A DNA stretch of 64,000 nucleotides. It comes from Thermococcus stetteri (GTDB taxonomy: Archaea; Methanobacteriota_B; Thermococci; Thermococcales; Thermococcaceae). The notes beneath the pieces were generated by a model. That model was not told the DNA's origin. It saw only the letters and a program-made list of their open reading frames with translations, and did not search any database. The DNA lies in NCBI RefSeq assembly GCF_017873335.1, contig NZ_JAGGKB010000001.1, positions 124,001 through 188,000 of the forward strand, read 5' to 3'. Both the position numbers and the translations under genes were made by a program. Below are positions 45,288 to 54,346 of the stretch, piece after piece (within the stretch, counting starts at the first letter, position 1; each line of letters begins with the position of its first letter).

Positions 45288-46166
45288 ATGGGAGTTAAAA
45301 AGCTCGGCGACACTGCCTATCTCTATCCGGGAAGCCCCTCGACACTTATTCGAGTTCACGAGGGGAAGGCCGTCCTCATTGACTCAGGACACGGGAGCGG
45401 GAGGCATAAGGACTTAAAGAGAGAACTCAGAAAGCTTGGGCTTGAATTAAAGCTTCAGCTCGCGACCCATGCCCACGCCGACCACATCTCTGTCTGTCCG
45501 AAGATCGATGCTCCGCTCTTCATCCACCGCTTCGAGTTCTCGATAGCGGAGAGCCCCCTCAACAGGGAAGTGCTGACATTCGGCTCAAAAGCTCCCAGGG
45601 GCTTTCTTGCCTATGCTTTTCCCGACGAGGTGAAGGTGCACGGTGTCTTTGAGTGGGGCGATGAAATAGAAGGTTTAACGGCAATTCAGCTCAACGGCCA
45701 TTCTCCCGGCATGACGGGCTTTTTAGATGAGGAGAACGGCCTAATTTACGCAGGTGACTCCTTCTTCGGCGAGAGGCTCCTCCAGTCGGTCGGCCTTCCC
45801 TACCTTGTGGACGTAGGGCTCTTCAGGAAGTCCCTTGGGGCTCTTCGAGAATATGCGGAGAAAGGATACCTCCTGATACCCTCCCACGGAAAGGCAGTTT
45901 CTGGTGAAGATGCCCTGGAGATCATCGAATTCAACATCAAACGGGTCGAAGACGCGGAGAATCTTGCCCTGGAGTTCCTAAGAGAACCGTTGGCAGTTGA
46001 TGAGCTTGCCTACAGGATTATGAAATCCTTGGGCGTTGAAATAACACCGAAAAAGCTCGCCCTAAACCTCGTCCCTGCTAGGGCTCTCATGGCTGAACTT
46101 TACAACCGAGGAGAGATCAAAGCGGTCGTGGATAAAGGTCTCAAGTGGGTCATTGAGAAGGGGTGA
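45288..46166 (+). CDS. MBL-fold metallohydrolase
   Basis: A 292-aa beta-lactamase-fold protein: HxHxDH motif THAHADH, metal residues NGHSPGMTGFL and YAGDSFFG, and a final IPSHGKAV. A C-terminal winged-helix-like extension (DELAYRIMKSLGVEITPKKL) occurs in glyoxalase-II-like and other groups. Substrate unknown. ATG 45288 with GGTGG nearby. Confidence 0.88.
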   Translation: MGVKKLGDTAYLYPGSPSTLIRVHEGKAVLIDSGHGSGRHKDLKRELRKLGLELKLQLATHAHADHISVCPKIDAPLFIHRFEFSIAESPLNREVLTFGSKAPRGFLAYAFPDEVKVHGVFEWGDEIEGLTAIQLNGHSPGMTGFLDEENGLIYAGDSFFGERLLQSVGLPYLVDVGLFRKSLGALREYAEKGYLLIPSHGKAVSGEDALEIIEFNIKRVEDAENLALEFLREPLAVDELAYRIMKSLGVEITPKKLALNLVPARALMAELYNRGEIKAVVDKGLKWVIEKG

Positions 46167-46205
46167 GCAAAAGCTTTATGAAGTTAGGAGCACCTAACAA
46201 ATTTT

Positions 46206-46943
46206 ATGCCCGAGAGGGAATACCCCTGCATGAAGAGGGTTGCTAAAGACCTGTACAAAATCAAGGCGGGAAAGTATTCGGCTTTCTCATACCTCATAAC
46301 GGCCGACATAAACGTCCTGATAGACACGGGGCTGATGAGCGATTATCCAAGGCTTGAAGAGGCCTTACTTGAGCTTGGGCTTAGGCCGGGCGATATAGAC
46401 ATCGTCCTCAACACCCACGAGCACTGCGACCACGTCGGCGGCAACCTCTACCTTCAGGACGTTGCTGTGATCGGGGCCTACAAGTACGCCGCGGTGAAAA
46501 TCCGCTATGGGGACGACGAGGTTATGAGGTGCAGGCACCACGGAGAGCTCTTTCCAGGGAGCAAGGTTCACCTGTGGCTGAACAACGCCGATGTAATCGA
46601 CGCTGGCTCGTGGGTGCTGAAGGTAGTCCACACCCCTGGCCACACTTCAGGGAGCATGTGCCTCTACGAGCCGAGGAAGAGGGTGCTCTTTTCCGGCGAC
46701 ACCTTATTTGCCAACGGCACGGTCTCCAACATCTACGACTCGGGCAGTCTGGGAGAGTACTTCAATTCCCTCAGGTTGCTCAAGACACTCAAGATAGATC
46801 ACCTCTACCCGGGCCACGGCTGGGAGTCCAAGAACGTCGAGCGCGACATCAAGCTGACGATCAAGAGGGTCATAGAGAAGTTCCCGAACAGGAAGTACCT
46901 TCTCAGGATACTCTCCGAGGAAGGGAAAGTTTATATTGATTGA
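46206..46943 (+). CDS. MBL-fold metallohydrolase (glyoxalase II-like)
   Basis: A 245-aa protein: NTHEHCDHVGG (HxHxDH), HTPGHTSGSM, LFSGDTLFANGTV and LYPGHGWE. Start either ATG 46206 or ATG 46230 (MKRVAKDLYKIKAGKYSAFSYL). It is separated from the MBL gene before it by 39 bp; the two are not close paralogues. Substrate unknown. Confidence 0.88.
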   Translation: MPEREYPCMKRVAKDLYKIKAGKYSAFSYLITADINVLIDTGLMSDYPRLEEALLELGLRPGDIDIVLNTHEHCDHVGGNLYLQDVAVIGAYKYAAVKIRYGDDEVMRCRHHGELFPGSKVHLWLNNADVIDAGSWVLKVVHTPGHTSGSMCLYEPRKRVLFSGDTLFANGTVSNIYDSGSLGEYFNSLRLLKTLKIDHLYPGHGWESKNVERDIKLTIKRVIEKFPNRKYLLRILSEEGKVYID

Positions 46944-46966
46944 AGCGACGTTTTACTGGTGGGCCT

Positions 46967-47536
46967 ATGATAGTTGACCTCTCCCTCTCCCTCAGCGAGG
47001 AGACGCCCGTCTACCCCGGCGATCCTGAGATAAAAGTCAGGCCCTGGGCCTTCATAGATACCGACGGCTACTATATGAACGTCATAAAGATGGGAGAGCA
47101 CTCGGGGACACACGTTGATGCTCCCGCGCACTTTGTTCCCGGCGGAAAAACCGTCGATGAGCTTCCCCTCGAGAAGTTCATTGGTAAAGCCTTCGTCGTC
47201 GATGTCAGAGATGGTGAAGGGCCCGTTCAGCTTGAGGAGATACCAGATTCCGGCTACTACGGGAAGATAGTCCTCTTCCTCACAGGCGGCAGGGAACTCT
47301 CCCCAGAGGTTGCCCTCTTCCTCGTTGCAGAGGGGGTTAAGGCCGTTGGAACGGATCACATGACAATAGGTGATGAAACGACCCACACCATATTCCTTTC
47401 CGAGGAAATCCCGGTCTTTGAGAACTTGGCGAACCTTGAAGAAGTTCTTGGGGAGGAGTTTACGTTCATAGCGTTCCCGCTGAAAATAGAGGGCGGTTCA
47501 GGAAGTCCCGTGAGAGCAGTTGCCATTCTCGGTTGA
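46967..47536 (+). CDS. cyclase family protein (kynurenine formamidase-like)
   Basis: A 189-aa metal-dependent hydrolase of the cyclase/formamidase family: DLSLSLSEETPVYPGDP at the start and the metal motif GEHSGTHVDAPAHF. The usual later His is present in GTDHMTIGD. ATG 46967 follows TGGTGG. Overlaps rnp4 convergently by 39 bp. True substrate not known for archaeal members. Confidence 0.9.
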   Translation: MIVDLSLSLSEETPVYPGDPEIKVRPWAFIDTDGYYMNVIKMGEHSGTHVDAPAHFVPGGKTVDELPLEKFIGKAFVVDVRDGEGPVQLEEIPDSGYYGKIVLFLTGGRELSPEVALFLVAEGVKAVGTDHMTIGDETTHTIFLSEEIPVFENLANLEEVLGEEFTFIAFPLKIEGGSGSPVRAVAILG

Positions 47537-47896
47537 TTTGGTTGTGTACTTTCTCCTTGCCTTCTTCTCCCTCAGATACGGATAGCGCATTATGTGACCG
47601 CAGTTCAGACAGGTTATGACAACGTGAGGATACGGCCTATCCCTGAGTCTGACCCTAGCATTGACCCCGGGAACGAGGAAGGAGTGGCACCTCTTGCAGT
47701 AGCGCCTCTTCCACTTCCTCGGAAGCCTTATCTTAGCCTTCTGCTGGACTTCGAGCGCTATCTCGACGTACCTGTTGGCCAGTTCTTGTGAGTATGGGAA
47801 TACCCTCTCCGCGAGCGTGAAAAGGGTCTCCACCCTTTCTCGGGCTATTTTCTTCTTCTCTCTCTGCTCCCTTCTCCTGATGTCCTTCTTCCCCAT
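47498..47896 (-). CDS. rnp4: RNase P protein component 4 (Rpp21 homologue)
   Basis: A 132-aa RNase P subunit for tRNA 5' maturation. A basic N-terminal helical half is followed by a zinc ribbon with four Cys (YCKRCHSFLVPG and ITCLNCGHIMRYPY). A basic tail of about 25 residues runs into the convergent cyclase gene. ATG 47896. Confidence 0.95.
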   Translation of the reverse strand: MGKKDIRRREQREKKKIARERVETLFTLAERVFPYSQELANRYVEIALEVQQKAKIRLPRKWKRRYCKRCHSFLVPGVNARVRLRDRPYPHVVITCLNCGHIMRYPYLREKKARRKYTTKSTENGNCSHGTS

Positions 47897-47897
47897 G

Positions 47898-49400
47898 CTA
47901 CCACCGGATTAGCTTTAATTTCCCTGGGGAAGGCTCATAGAGGTAACCCCCACGGAGGAGGCTATCAACTATCTCCTCTGCCCTGCCCCTCCTGATTCCG
48001 TACTCTTCAAGCGCCCTTATGAACTCTTCCCTCAAAACAATGCCGTCTTTTCTAGTTGATTCGAGGTCTGCAAATATGCTAAGTGCCCTGCCAGCGAGCT
48101 TGTCGCTCCCGACATAGCGTTCGTATTCCCGTATAAGCCTCAGCTTCTCCTTCTCAGGAAGTTCGTTCACCCAGAGATCAGTTAGTTCCTGGTAAATCCC
48201 GATTAGATCCGTTATCAGCGGCTTTGAAAGCTTACCCTCCAAACGGGCCATTGAACCCAAGAGCCTCGCTCCTAGACGGTAGCGCAGGTTGGCGTTGAAG
48301 ACTTTTCCTGAGAGGGTGAGCGCGTCGAACAGCTCGCCGTACTCCCGCCGGTTCTTTGCCAGGAAGGCCTCGAATTTCCATCCGTACTCCTTGAGCTCCC
48401 AGGGGTTCAGTGTGCTGATCATCTCCCTCGAAAGAATCACAGTGACTATCAGGTTTTGAGTCAGTTCTTCGAGCTCCCTGTTTCTCTCGTAGCTTACTGG
48501 TTCTATGAGAACAAAAGGTGTCTCGGCTAACAGTGCCGCCTCGTCCTCAGGCCTTATTCCAGCCCTAGGGGTAAGAAAAGTTGCCTCCTTCCTCTCGAAC
48601 GTCTTCAGTGCCCACTTAGGAACGGGAACTTCACTCTCGAGCAGAGTCTTGTTGTGGGGAACGTAGTAGAGAGGACCGGCTCTCGAAGGCCGTGTGAACC
48701 TGAAGTCTATTCCCAATAAGCCGTCGTCCTCAATCTCCGCCCACCTGTCCCTCCTCAACTGCATTTCCCAGGGAAGAAGGGAGTGGATGTACTTCAGGGT
48801 CTCCCAAAGAGAAAGCGTGGCATTCTTTGAGCCGTCCACACCTCTGAAGCCCGAGAGAACGAACCCATCAAGCCACTCTGCACCAACGACGAAAGGCGCC
48901 GTGAGGATAGAATAGATGATAGCCCTTTCCAATTCATAGTTAGCGTATATGGTCTCCGAGATTAGGCTCTCAAGCTCGTTTTTTGAGAGCGCAAGAGGGC
49001 GGTAGTCTTTCCAGTATTCGGAGTAGTCAGCGGGCGATATCTTCCTCGCGTGAAGCAGTCTCAGGGTTCCGAACGGGTATGCATCAAGGACTCCTTCTGC
49101 CTCCACGTATTCTCCCGACTGAATCTTCGCGTCTATTCTCGTGGTCTCGTTTATCTCGATGACGAGGTAAGCCCTTGGTCCACAGTAGTTTTTCATCTCG
49201 GAAGGAGCCACCGGGGAGAGTATGTAGTAAATACCCTCCCGGGGTGCGTTTGGAGGCTTTCTCAGAATGAGGAATCCCCTAACTCTAGCCTCCTCTCCGT
49301 TTCTGGTTCGCTGTATATCTTCAAGGAAGTCTTTAACCCTTCTTTCGGGAGTTAGCGCAGGCTTTCTCTCAAGGTTGAGGAGTTCCATAAGCTCTTCCAT
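47898..49400 (-). CDS. hypothetical protein, 500 aa, leaderless
   Basis: No family recognised. Residues 30-110 could be an OB-like segment (ARVRGFLILRKPPNAPREGIYYILSP, SGEYVEAEGVLDAYPFGTLRLLHARKI). A long helical middle follows, and the C-terminal 60 residues look like a winged helix (LREEFIRALEEYGIRRGRAEEIVDSLLRGGYLYEP), as in MCM C-termini; AAA motifs are absent. ATG 49400 is chosen because the TATA box at 49423-49430 lies 23-30 bases before it, giving a leaderless mRNA. The longer in-frame opening to 49466 crosses the TATA and the 5S gene. Ends 1 bp before rnp4. Confidence 0.75.
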   Translation of the reverse strand: MEELMELLNLERKPALTPERRVKDFLEDIQRTRNGEEARVRGFLILRKPPNAPREGIYYILSPVAPSEMKNYCGPRAYLVIEINETTRIDAKIQSGEYVEAEGVLDAYPFGTLRLLHARKISPADYSEYWKDYRPLALSKNELESLISETIYANYELERAIIYSILTAPFVVGAEWLDGFVLSGFRGVDGSKNATLSLWETLKYIHSLLPWEMQLRRDRWAEIEDDGLLGIDFRFTRPSRAGPLYYVPHNKTLLESEVPVPKWALKTFERKEATFLTPRAGIRPEDEAALLAETPFVLIEPVSYERNRELEELTQNLIVTVILSREMISTLNPWELKEYGWKFEAFLAKNRREYGELFDALTLSGKVFNANLRYRLGARLLGSMARLEGKLSKPLITDLIGIYQELTDLWVNELPEKEKLRLIREYERYVGSDKLAGRALSIFADLESTRKDGIVLREEFIRALEEYGIRRGRAEEIVDSLLRGGYLYEPSPGKLKLIRW

Positions 49401-49422
49401 CACCGTCCACTCGACCGCAAAG

Positions 49423-49430
49423 TTTATAAA
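49423..49430. promoter_or_regulatory. palindromic TATA box shared by 5S rRNA and the divergent gene
   Basis: TTTATAAA is its own reverse complement. Its centre lies about 28 bp from the first base of 5S rRNA on the plus strand and about 27 bp from ATG 49400 on the minus strand, both at the normal archaeal TATA-to-start distance. No other TATA is visible for either gene. Confidence 0.7.
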
Positions 49431-49454
49431 GTCATCTCTGGAGCTATGAAACGG

Positions 49455-49578
49455 TACGGCGGCCATAGCGGCGGGGTCACACCCGGTCTCGTTTCGACCC
49501 CGGAAGTTAAGCCCGCCAGCGTTCCCGGGTGTACTGCCCTCCGAGAGGGGGCGGGAAACCGGGAACGCCGCCGGCCAC
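49455..49578 (+). rRNA. rrf: 5S ribosomal RNA
   Basis: About 124 nt starting TACGGCGGCCATAG and ending CCGCCGGCCAC. It contains the conserved internal region CCCGGAAGTTAAGCCCGCCA, and the helix IV/V block GCCCTCCGAGAGGGGGCGGG can fold as in other Thermococcales 5S. No 16S or 23S gene lies nearby, so this is a stand-alone 5S transcribed from its own promoter. The ends are approximate by a few bases. Confidence 0.97.
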
Positions 49579-49650
49579 TAACTTTCTGTCGTAATTATCT
49601 ACACAAAAGCTATTTAAATTTTGAAAGGTTACTGTTTCTGGTCGGTCGTT

Positions 49651-50715
49651 ATGCTTGGAAGAACAAAGAAGAACAAGGTTGACTGGGAGTACATAGTGCA
49701 GAATCACCCCGAAATAATAGAAGAACTTAAAAGCCTCCACAATTGGGATGAAATTAAATCCATAATCCCAGAGGTGGAAAATACCGGCGCACACTACCTC
49801 ATTTCTCTACAAGCCATAGCGGCTGTGATCAGGGAACTGAAAATCCAGAGGGGCCAGTTGGGTGAAAGGATCGAAGTTCTTACATCCAAACTTGACGACC
49901 TCAGCACTACTCAAAGGGAACAGTACAACTCAATTGAAAAGCGCCTGAAAGAGCTCGAAGACAGAATTACTAACCTAGAACAGAGGACTATCTTCATAGA
50001 CAGCATAGAAGCCGTGATTCCACGCATGAACGACCTCGAAGAGAGACTTGAGAAACTTCCAGTAGAACTTTATAAACGGCTCGAGGAGAGTTACTCAAAG
50101 AAGCTTGAGGAAGAACTGCAGGATATGCTCGCAGAAAAAGTTGAGGAGATAAAAAGGGAACTGGAGCAAGAGACGCTTTCAGTTGGTGTCGATCTTGCAA
50201 GGACCCTCAGGGGCCTTCAGGAGCATTATGAGAAACTCGTGGAGGAGAACATCAGACTGAAGAGCTTAGGAAAAGAGAACGATGTCCTTAAGAAGCAGCT
50301 GATTGAGAAAGAAAGAGAAATTGAAGAGCTTAGGAAAAGACTTGCCCTAATGGAAGAGATGGCCAAGAAGGTCGAAACCCTTGCAGAGAAAGTAAACGCT
50401 TACGAGGCCAAACTAAAACAGATGAAGACCGTTGAAAAGCAGCTGTCTGAACTAACCGGGGCAAAGGATGTTTCTTCTGCTATTGAAATTCTGAAGAAAG
50501 AGTTCATCCCCCGCTCGAAAGTCGAGAGAACGCTAAAAGAAATCAAGGCTGCGGTAGCAGAGATCGATGTCCTAAAAGAAGAAAATGAGAGATTAAAACG
50601 GGAAAACGAGAAGCTGAAAGAGGCTCTCAAGACGCTCCTCCAGGAAATGAGCGAAAAGAGCAGTGAGAAGGCAACGCCAGAGGAGTCATTCCTTCTCGAG
50701 AAGGGTGAGTTCTGA
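49651..50715 (+). CDS. long coiled-coil protein, 354 aa
   Basis: After a short head (MLGRTKKNKVDWEYIVQNHPEI) nearly the whole length is heptad-rich (EKRLKELEDRITNLEQRT, KEREIEELRKRLALMEEMAKK, ENERLKRENEKLKEALKTLL). It looks like an elongated dimer. No ATPase motif, so not an SMC. ATG 49651; TATA-like CTATTTAAATT at about 49608-49618. Convergent with the HEAT-repeat gene, overlapping 30 bp. Confidence 0.8.
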   Translation: MLGRTKKNKVDWEYIVQNHPEIIEELKSLHNWDEIKSIIPEVENTGAHYLISLQAIAAVIRELKIQRGQLGERIEVLTSKLDDLSTTQREQYNSIEKRLKELEDRITNLEQRTIFIDSIEAVIPRMNDLEERLEKLPVELYKRLEESYSKKLEEELQDMLAEKVEEIKRELEQETLSVGVDLARTLRGLQEHYEKLVEENIRLKSLGKENDVLKKQLIEKEREIEELRKRLALMEEMAKKVETLAEKVNAYEAKLKQMKTVEKQLSELTGAKDVSSAIEILKKEFIPRSKVERTLKEIKAAVAEIDVLKEENERLKRENEKLKEALKTLLQEMSEKSSEKATPEESFLLEKGEF

Positions 50716-51429
50716 GAGGCCCTCCTCAACCTTACGCTTTACGAGGGTGCTGTGATCGTCAAATTCCCTAAGCTTTTTAATAACCACCATGCGAAACTTC
50801 TTGTTCTTCTCCGCGAGCTTAACCAGCGTCTCAATGGTGCTGGCCCGCACGATCTCGTCCCTATCCCGCATAAGCTCAAAAAGCTTGGGAATAAATGGTG
50901 TTACATACCGCAATCCGTTTTCACTCAACGCCGAGATAAAGTTAAGGGCGGCAAGCTTGTCTTCAGGGTTTCTGGAGGTTAGAAGGCGGCCAATGTCCTT
51001 GAAGACCCCACCCAAGAGGGAAGGATTCGTCCTCATTATCTCCTCCAAGACGTAGGACATGTTAACTTTTATCTTTGGATCTCCAAGGCGGTAGTTGGCA
51101 AATATCACAGGCACTATTTTCTTGACTTCGTCGGGGTTTATCTTAGCTAGCAGCCCAAAAGTCCTTGCTATCTCTTGGGTTAAGGGAACAGACTCACTTC
51201 TCCGCACCATGATCATAAGCTTCGTGATGATAGCGCTCTGGAGTTCTGGTATGTCTTCAATTACCTCAGATACCACTCGTAAGGCATTTTTTTGAACAGT
51301 CCAAAGGTCATCGTCCAGAAGTTTTATGATCTCCCTCAAGAAGTCCCTATCAACGACCGCCTTTGTGACTATCTCCTGCATTCTCTCTCCAGTTGCCAGA
51401 GCTTCCCTGAGATCCAGCTCTTCTTCCAT
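50686..51429 (-). CDS. HEAT-repeat protein, 247 aa
   Basis: Six or so HEAT-like helix pairs: LLDDDLWTVQKNALRVVSEVIEDIPEL, LLTSRNPEDKLAALNFISALSENG, LMRDRDEIVRASTIETLVKLAEKN. No catalytic motif; a protein-binding scaffold by family. ATG 51429 after GGTGGGAGG. Confidence 0.82.
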   Translation of the reverse strand: MEEELDLREALATGERMQEIVTKAVVDRDFLREIIKLLDDDLWTVQKNALRVVSEVIEDIPELQSAIITKLMIMVRRSESVPLTQEIARTFGLLAKINPDEVKKIVPVIFANYRLGDPKIKVNMSYVLEEIMRTNPSLLGGVFKDIGRLLTSRNPEDKLAALNFISALSENGLRYVTPFIPKLFELMRDRDEIVRASTIETLVKLAEKNKKFRMVVIKKLREFDDHSTLVKRKVEEGLSELTLLEKE

Positions 51430-51498
51430 CCTCCCACCATACTACAAATCGGCAAAGTTTTATATTAATCTTTTCATCGTACTAATCGGGTGAAGCAC

Positions 51499-52776
51499 AT
51501 GAGATGGATAATAACAATGTTGGGGCTCTCATTAGTTTTAGTTGTGCTTTTTCTCCCAGCTGTTTCCAGTTCAGACAGTCCAGTGCTTTGGAAAGGCTCC
51601 GTTTGTACCGATGTGCCCTACCAAAAGACAATTGAGGCCGTTGCAATAACTAACTCAACCATCTACGCGGCCTGCTCCTACCGTCAGGTCACTAACTCTT
51701 CAGGATTGATCGGTGTATACTACCTTGGGACCCTGTCCGCTTATTCACTCAATGGTTCAAAACTGTGGGAAAACTCCTCTGGTTATGTCGTCAAACTCTA
51801 TCCCCTCGACGGAAGTGTTCTTGTAGACAGTCTGGGTGGGCTTGTTCTCTTTGACAATTCTGGCAGAGTGATGTCGGTCGCAAACACCGTGGGTAAGCTC
51901 TACGACTTCACAGTTAAGGACACCATAGTTTACGCGGTTGATGGAGACTATTTTATATCTGGCCCGAACTCCCCAGCAACGTACAAAGGCCATCTCTACG
52001 CCTTTAAACTTGGAAAAAGCCCAACTCCCATCTGGAATGTCTCGATTGATGACATGCTCTCAAGGGTAAGGGTTGGGGAAGGGGTTATTTATGCATCCTC
52101 TGGGTTCCCCTCCGGATATTCATTCTCAGATCAGTTCGGTTCTATCTACGCGTTCTCTGCCGATGGCAAACCACTCTGGAACATAACCCTCGGACACTGG
52201 GTTAGGGATATAGAGGTTTGGAAGGGTAGTGCTCTTCTCGGGACGGGTTTTAACAATTCAAAGGGGGAGCTTTATCTGCTCTCCCCAGCTGGAAAAATCT
52301 TAATGGAGCAGAGTACTTTCTACGTTGAGGACATTCTCGTACTCGGAGACACTGCCTATGTTTCTGGCTATGACGGGCAAAACGGCACCGTGATTTCCCT
52401 TAATCTCCCATCCGGGAAGGTGCTCTGGGAGCAGAAGCTCCCTTATAGGGCCAAGGTACTGGCGTATTCGGATGGGTTCCTTCTAGTCGGTGTAGGTAAG
52501 TTCGAGCAGAGAACTGAAAACGGCACGACATATATCTACAGCGTTGGCTCTCTCTACCTCCTCAACCCAAAGAATGGAGAGATCATCGGAAGCGTTCCGA
52601 ACACCGGTTACGCGAGGAGTATTGCTGTTCTTGGAGACAAAGCAGTTATTGGAACAGCTAGTTCAGATTTCTACGTAATCGATCTAAGCTCATTTAAACA
52701 TGAAGAGTCCATATGTGGCCCAGCGACGATAGCTGTGCTGCCAGTACTTTTTGGACTTTTAATTCGCAAATTATGA
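51499..52776 (+). CDS. CGP-CTERM-anchored PQQ-like beta-propeller surface protein
   Basis: A 425-aa exported protein: signal peptide (to about residue 27), then repeated propeller blades with W at blade ends (GSKLWENSSGYVVKL, PTPIWNVSIDDM, GKPLWNITLGHW, GKVLWEQKLPY). The C-terminal CGPATIAVLPVLFGLLIRKL is a CGP-CTERM sorting signal, a Thermococcales trait in which the Cys is thought to be lipidated after removal of the helix. Many N-x-S/T sequons suggest S-layer glycosylation. ATG 51499 with GGTGA 6 bases upstream. Confidence 0.88.
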   Translation: MRWIITMLGLSLVLVVLFLPAVSSSDSPVLWKGSVCTDVPYQKTIEAVAITNSTIYAACSYRQVTNSSGLIGVYYLGTLSAYSLNGSKLWENSSGYVVKLYPLDGSVLVDSLGGLVLFDNSGRVMSVANTVGKLYDFTVKDTIVYAVDGDYFISGPNSPATYKGHLYAFKLGKSPTPIWNVSIDDMLSRVRVGEGVIYASSGFPSGYSFSDQFGSIYAFSADGKPLWNITLGHWVRDIEVWKGSALLGTGFNNSKGELYLLSPAGKILMEQSTFYVEDILVLGDTAYVSGYDGQNGTVISLNLPSGKVLWEQKLPYRAKVLAYSDGFLLVGVGKFEQRTENGTTYIYSVGSLYLLNPKNGEIIGSVPNTGYARSIAVLGDKAVIGTASSDFYVIDLSSFKHEESICGPATIAVLPVLFGLLIRKL

Positions 52777-53035
52777 GCATTTTTTACTTTTTCATCGACT
52801 TGCATAACGGTTAGAATTGGAGATTTTACAAATAGTTGCTGATAAAACCATAATCTTGAACAGCTATAATATGCCTGAATGTTATACTATTAATGGGTCT
52901 TGGAACCATACAAAGGACATAATTTATACGAAAAAGTTATATACTTTCCAACTACTAATCATACTATAAGAATTATATCCAACTAATCCAATGCAAGAGG
53001 GCTACAATCAGCACAGAACCTCTGGGGGTGACAGG
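52777..53035 (+). promoter_or_regulatory. AT-rich leader region of the earA-like gene
   Basis: A 259-bp intergenic stretch. A T-rich run just after the propeller stop (TTTTTTACTTTTTC) could terminate it. GTTATATACTTTCC at about 52935-52948 is the best TATA before the regulator, leaving an 80-90 base leader, with GGGGGTGA (53025-53032) as binding site. No TACATA motif is seen here, so the regulator does not obviously control itself by that motif. Confidence 0.45.
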
Positions 53036-53365
53036 ATGAACTCGGTAGTGATCGAGCCTCAGGTGTTACGTTCCCTTCATCGCAGCGAGCTCAGAAAGAG
53101 GATACTAATGTACCTCAACGAGATATACCCATCTGCCACATACTTATCCGAGATAGCGAGGGTAATCGGCTCCGATCCATCCAACGTTCGGGGAGCACTG
53201 GTCGGCCTCGGGAACCGGTACAACAACGAAAGTTCCCTCGTTTATCTTGGCCTTGTTGAAGAGATAAGCAGGAACGGCTTTAAGTACTATCGCCTGACAG
53301 AATATGGCAAGAAAGTCGTTGATTACCTAAAAGAGTACCACCGCTACTACAGACGCTTCCTGTGA
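53036..53365 (+). CDS. earA: EarA-like archaellum transcription activator (winged helix)
   Basis: A 109-aa single winged-helix protein. The helix-turn-helix is ATYLSEIARVIGSDPSNVRGALVGLG and the wing/end is YLGLVEEISRNGFKYYRLTEYGKKVVDYLKEY. The archaellum operon follows one gene downstream. EarA of Methanococcus maripaludis activates its fla operon by binding TACATA repeats. Four copies of that hexamer occur in the palindrome before flaB1 here. The assignment rests on size, fold, position and the operator match. Confidence 0.82.
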   Translation: MNSVVIEPQVLRSLHRSELRKRILMYLNEIYPSATYLSEIARVIGSDPSNVRGALVGLGNRYNNESSLVYLGLVEEISRNGFKYYRLTEYGKKVVDYLKEYHRYYRRFL

Positions 53366-53374
53366 GGTGGAGAT

Positions 53375-54334
53375 ATGTCCACCTCCTCGGTTCGCGCAGT
53401 TGATATCAACTTAGATCTTATGACCGAGCTGTCTCTGTTTTTCCTAGTTTCGCTCGGGACAAAGCGGGGCATTTTCTCGGCACTTTCAAAGCGGCCACTC
53501 ATCTCCAGGTTCATGGACGATGTCGGTATTCCCAACAGGAGGCTCCTCTCCCGCTTTTTAACGACCCTCAACAGGCTGGGTATCGCTAGGACCACAAATG
53601 ACCACCTTGAGCTGGTGGACTTCTCCCACAACTTAGTCATTACTAAAGACAGATACAGTGCACTAGTCCCCGACTGGGCGTCTGTCCTTGAGGAGATATA
53701 CAAGATGGTTGATTATGCATTCATAACCCCCACACACCCCCAGATACTCATGGACTTCGATAAAGACGCTGATTTCTGGGATATGAGGATGAGCACGAGC
53801 TTCTCTTCCCTTTACCGTCAGGCAATAGCTGAAGTGGCGGGCATAAAAGCCGGTATGTCCGTTTTAGACATTGGTTGTGGTTCAGTCTCTCCTGCCTATT
53901 TTGGGAGACTCGTTGGGTACAATGGATTCTACCTTGGTCTTGACTATTCCTATGCACTCCTGGATATAGCCCGCACCAGAATAGCCGGTGAATCCCTCCC
54001 CGTCGTTCTCAAAGAAATGGATGCCACACTTATACGCCCCGTGAACTCCTATGATGTTGTGATAATGAGCTTTTTCCTTGAGTATGTGCAGAATCGAAGG
54101 AGAATCCTAAAAAACGCCCTTGAAGGACTTAAGAGAGGGGGAAAGCTAGTCATTGTCGACCCCTTCAGGGACAGGTTCAAATATGTTCATGCCCTGGAGT
54201 TTTTTGAGTCTCTTAACAGGGACTTTGTAGGGTTTCCCTCCGTTTCCGAGATAAAGGAGATAGTTTCCAGCCTGGACTTTGAAGTGAGTGTAAAGTCCCC
54301 GGGCAGAAGCTTCCTCCTGCTGGAAAAACTGTGA
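53375..54334 (+). CDS. SAM-dependent methyltransferase, archaellum-associated
   Basis: A 319-aa two-domain protein: a winged-helix/dimerisation N-terminus (LVSLGTKRGIFSALSKRPLISRFMDDVG, LLSRFLTTLNRLGIARTTNDHLELVD) and a class I methyltransferase core (MSVLDIGCGSVSPAYFGRLVG, GLDYSYALLDIAR, YDVVIMSFFLEYV). The layout is that of O-methyltransferases of the plant caffeate type. Lying 9 bp after the regulator and before the archaellins, it may modify archaellin glycans or proteins; this is inference. ATG 53375. A T7 run follows at 54340-54346. Confidence 0.8.
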   Translation: MSTSSVRAVDINLDLMTELSLFFLVSLGTKRGIFSALSKRPLISRFMDDVGIPNRRLLSRFLTTLNRLGIARTTNDHLELVDFSHNLVITKDRYSALVPDWASVLEEIYKMVDYAFITPTHPQILMDFDKDADFWDMRMSTSFSSLYRQAIAEVAGIKAGMSVLDIGCGSVSPAYFGRLVGYNGFYLGLDYSYALLDIARTRIAGESLPVVLKEMDATLIRPVNSYDVVIMSFFLEYVQNRRRILKNALEGLKRGGKLVIVDPFRDRFKYVHALEFFESLNRDFVGFPSVSEIKEIVSSLDFEVSVKSPGRSFLLLEKL

Positions 54335-54346
54335 GCTTCTTTTTTT

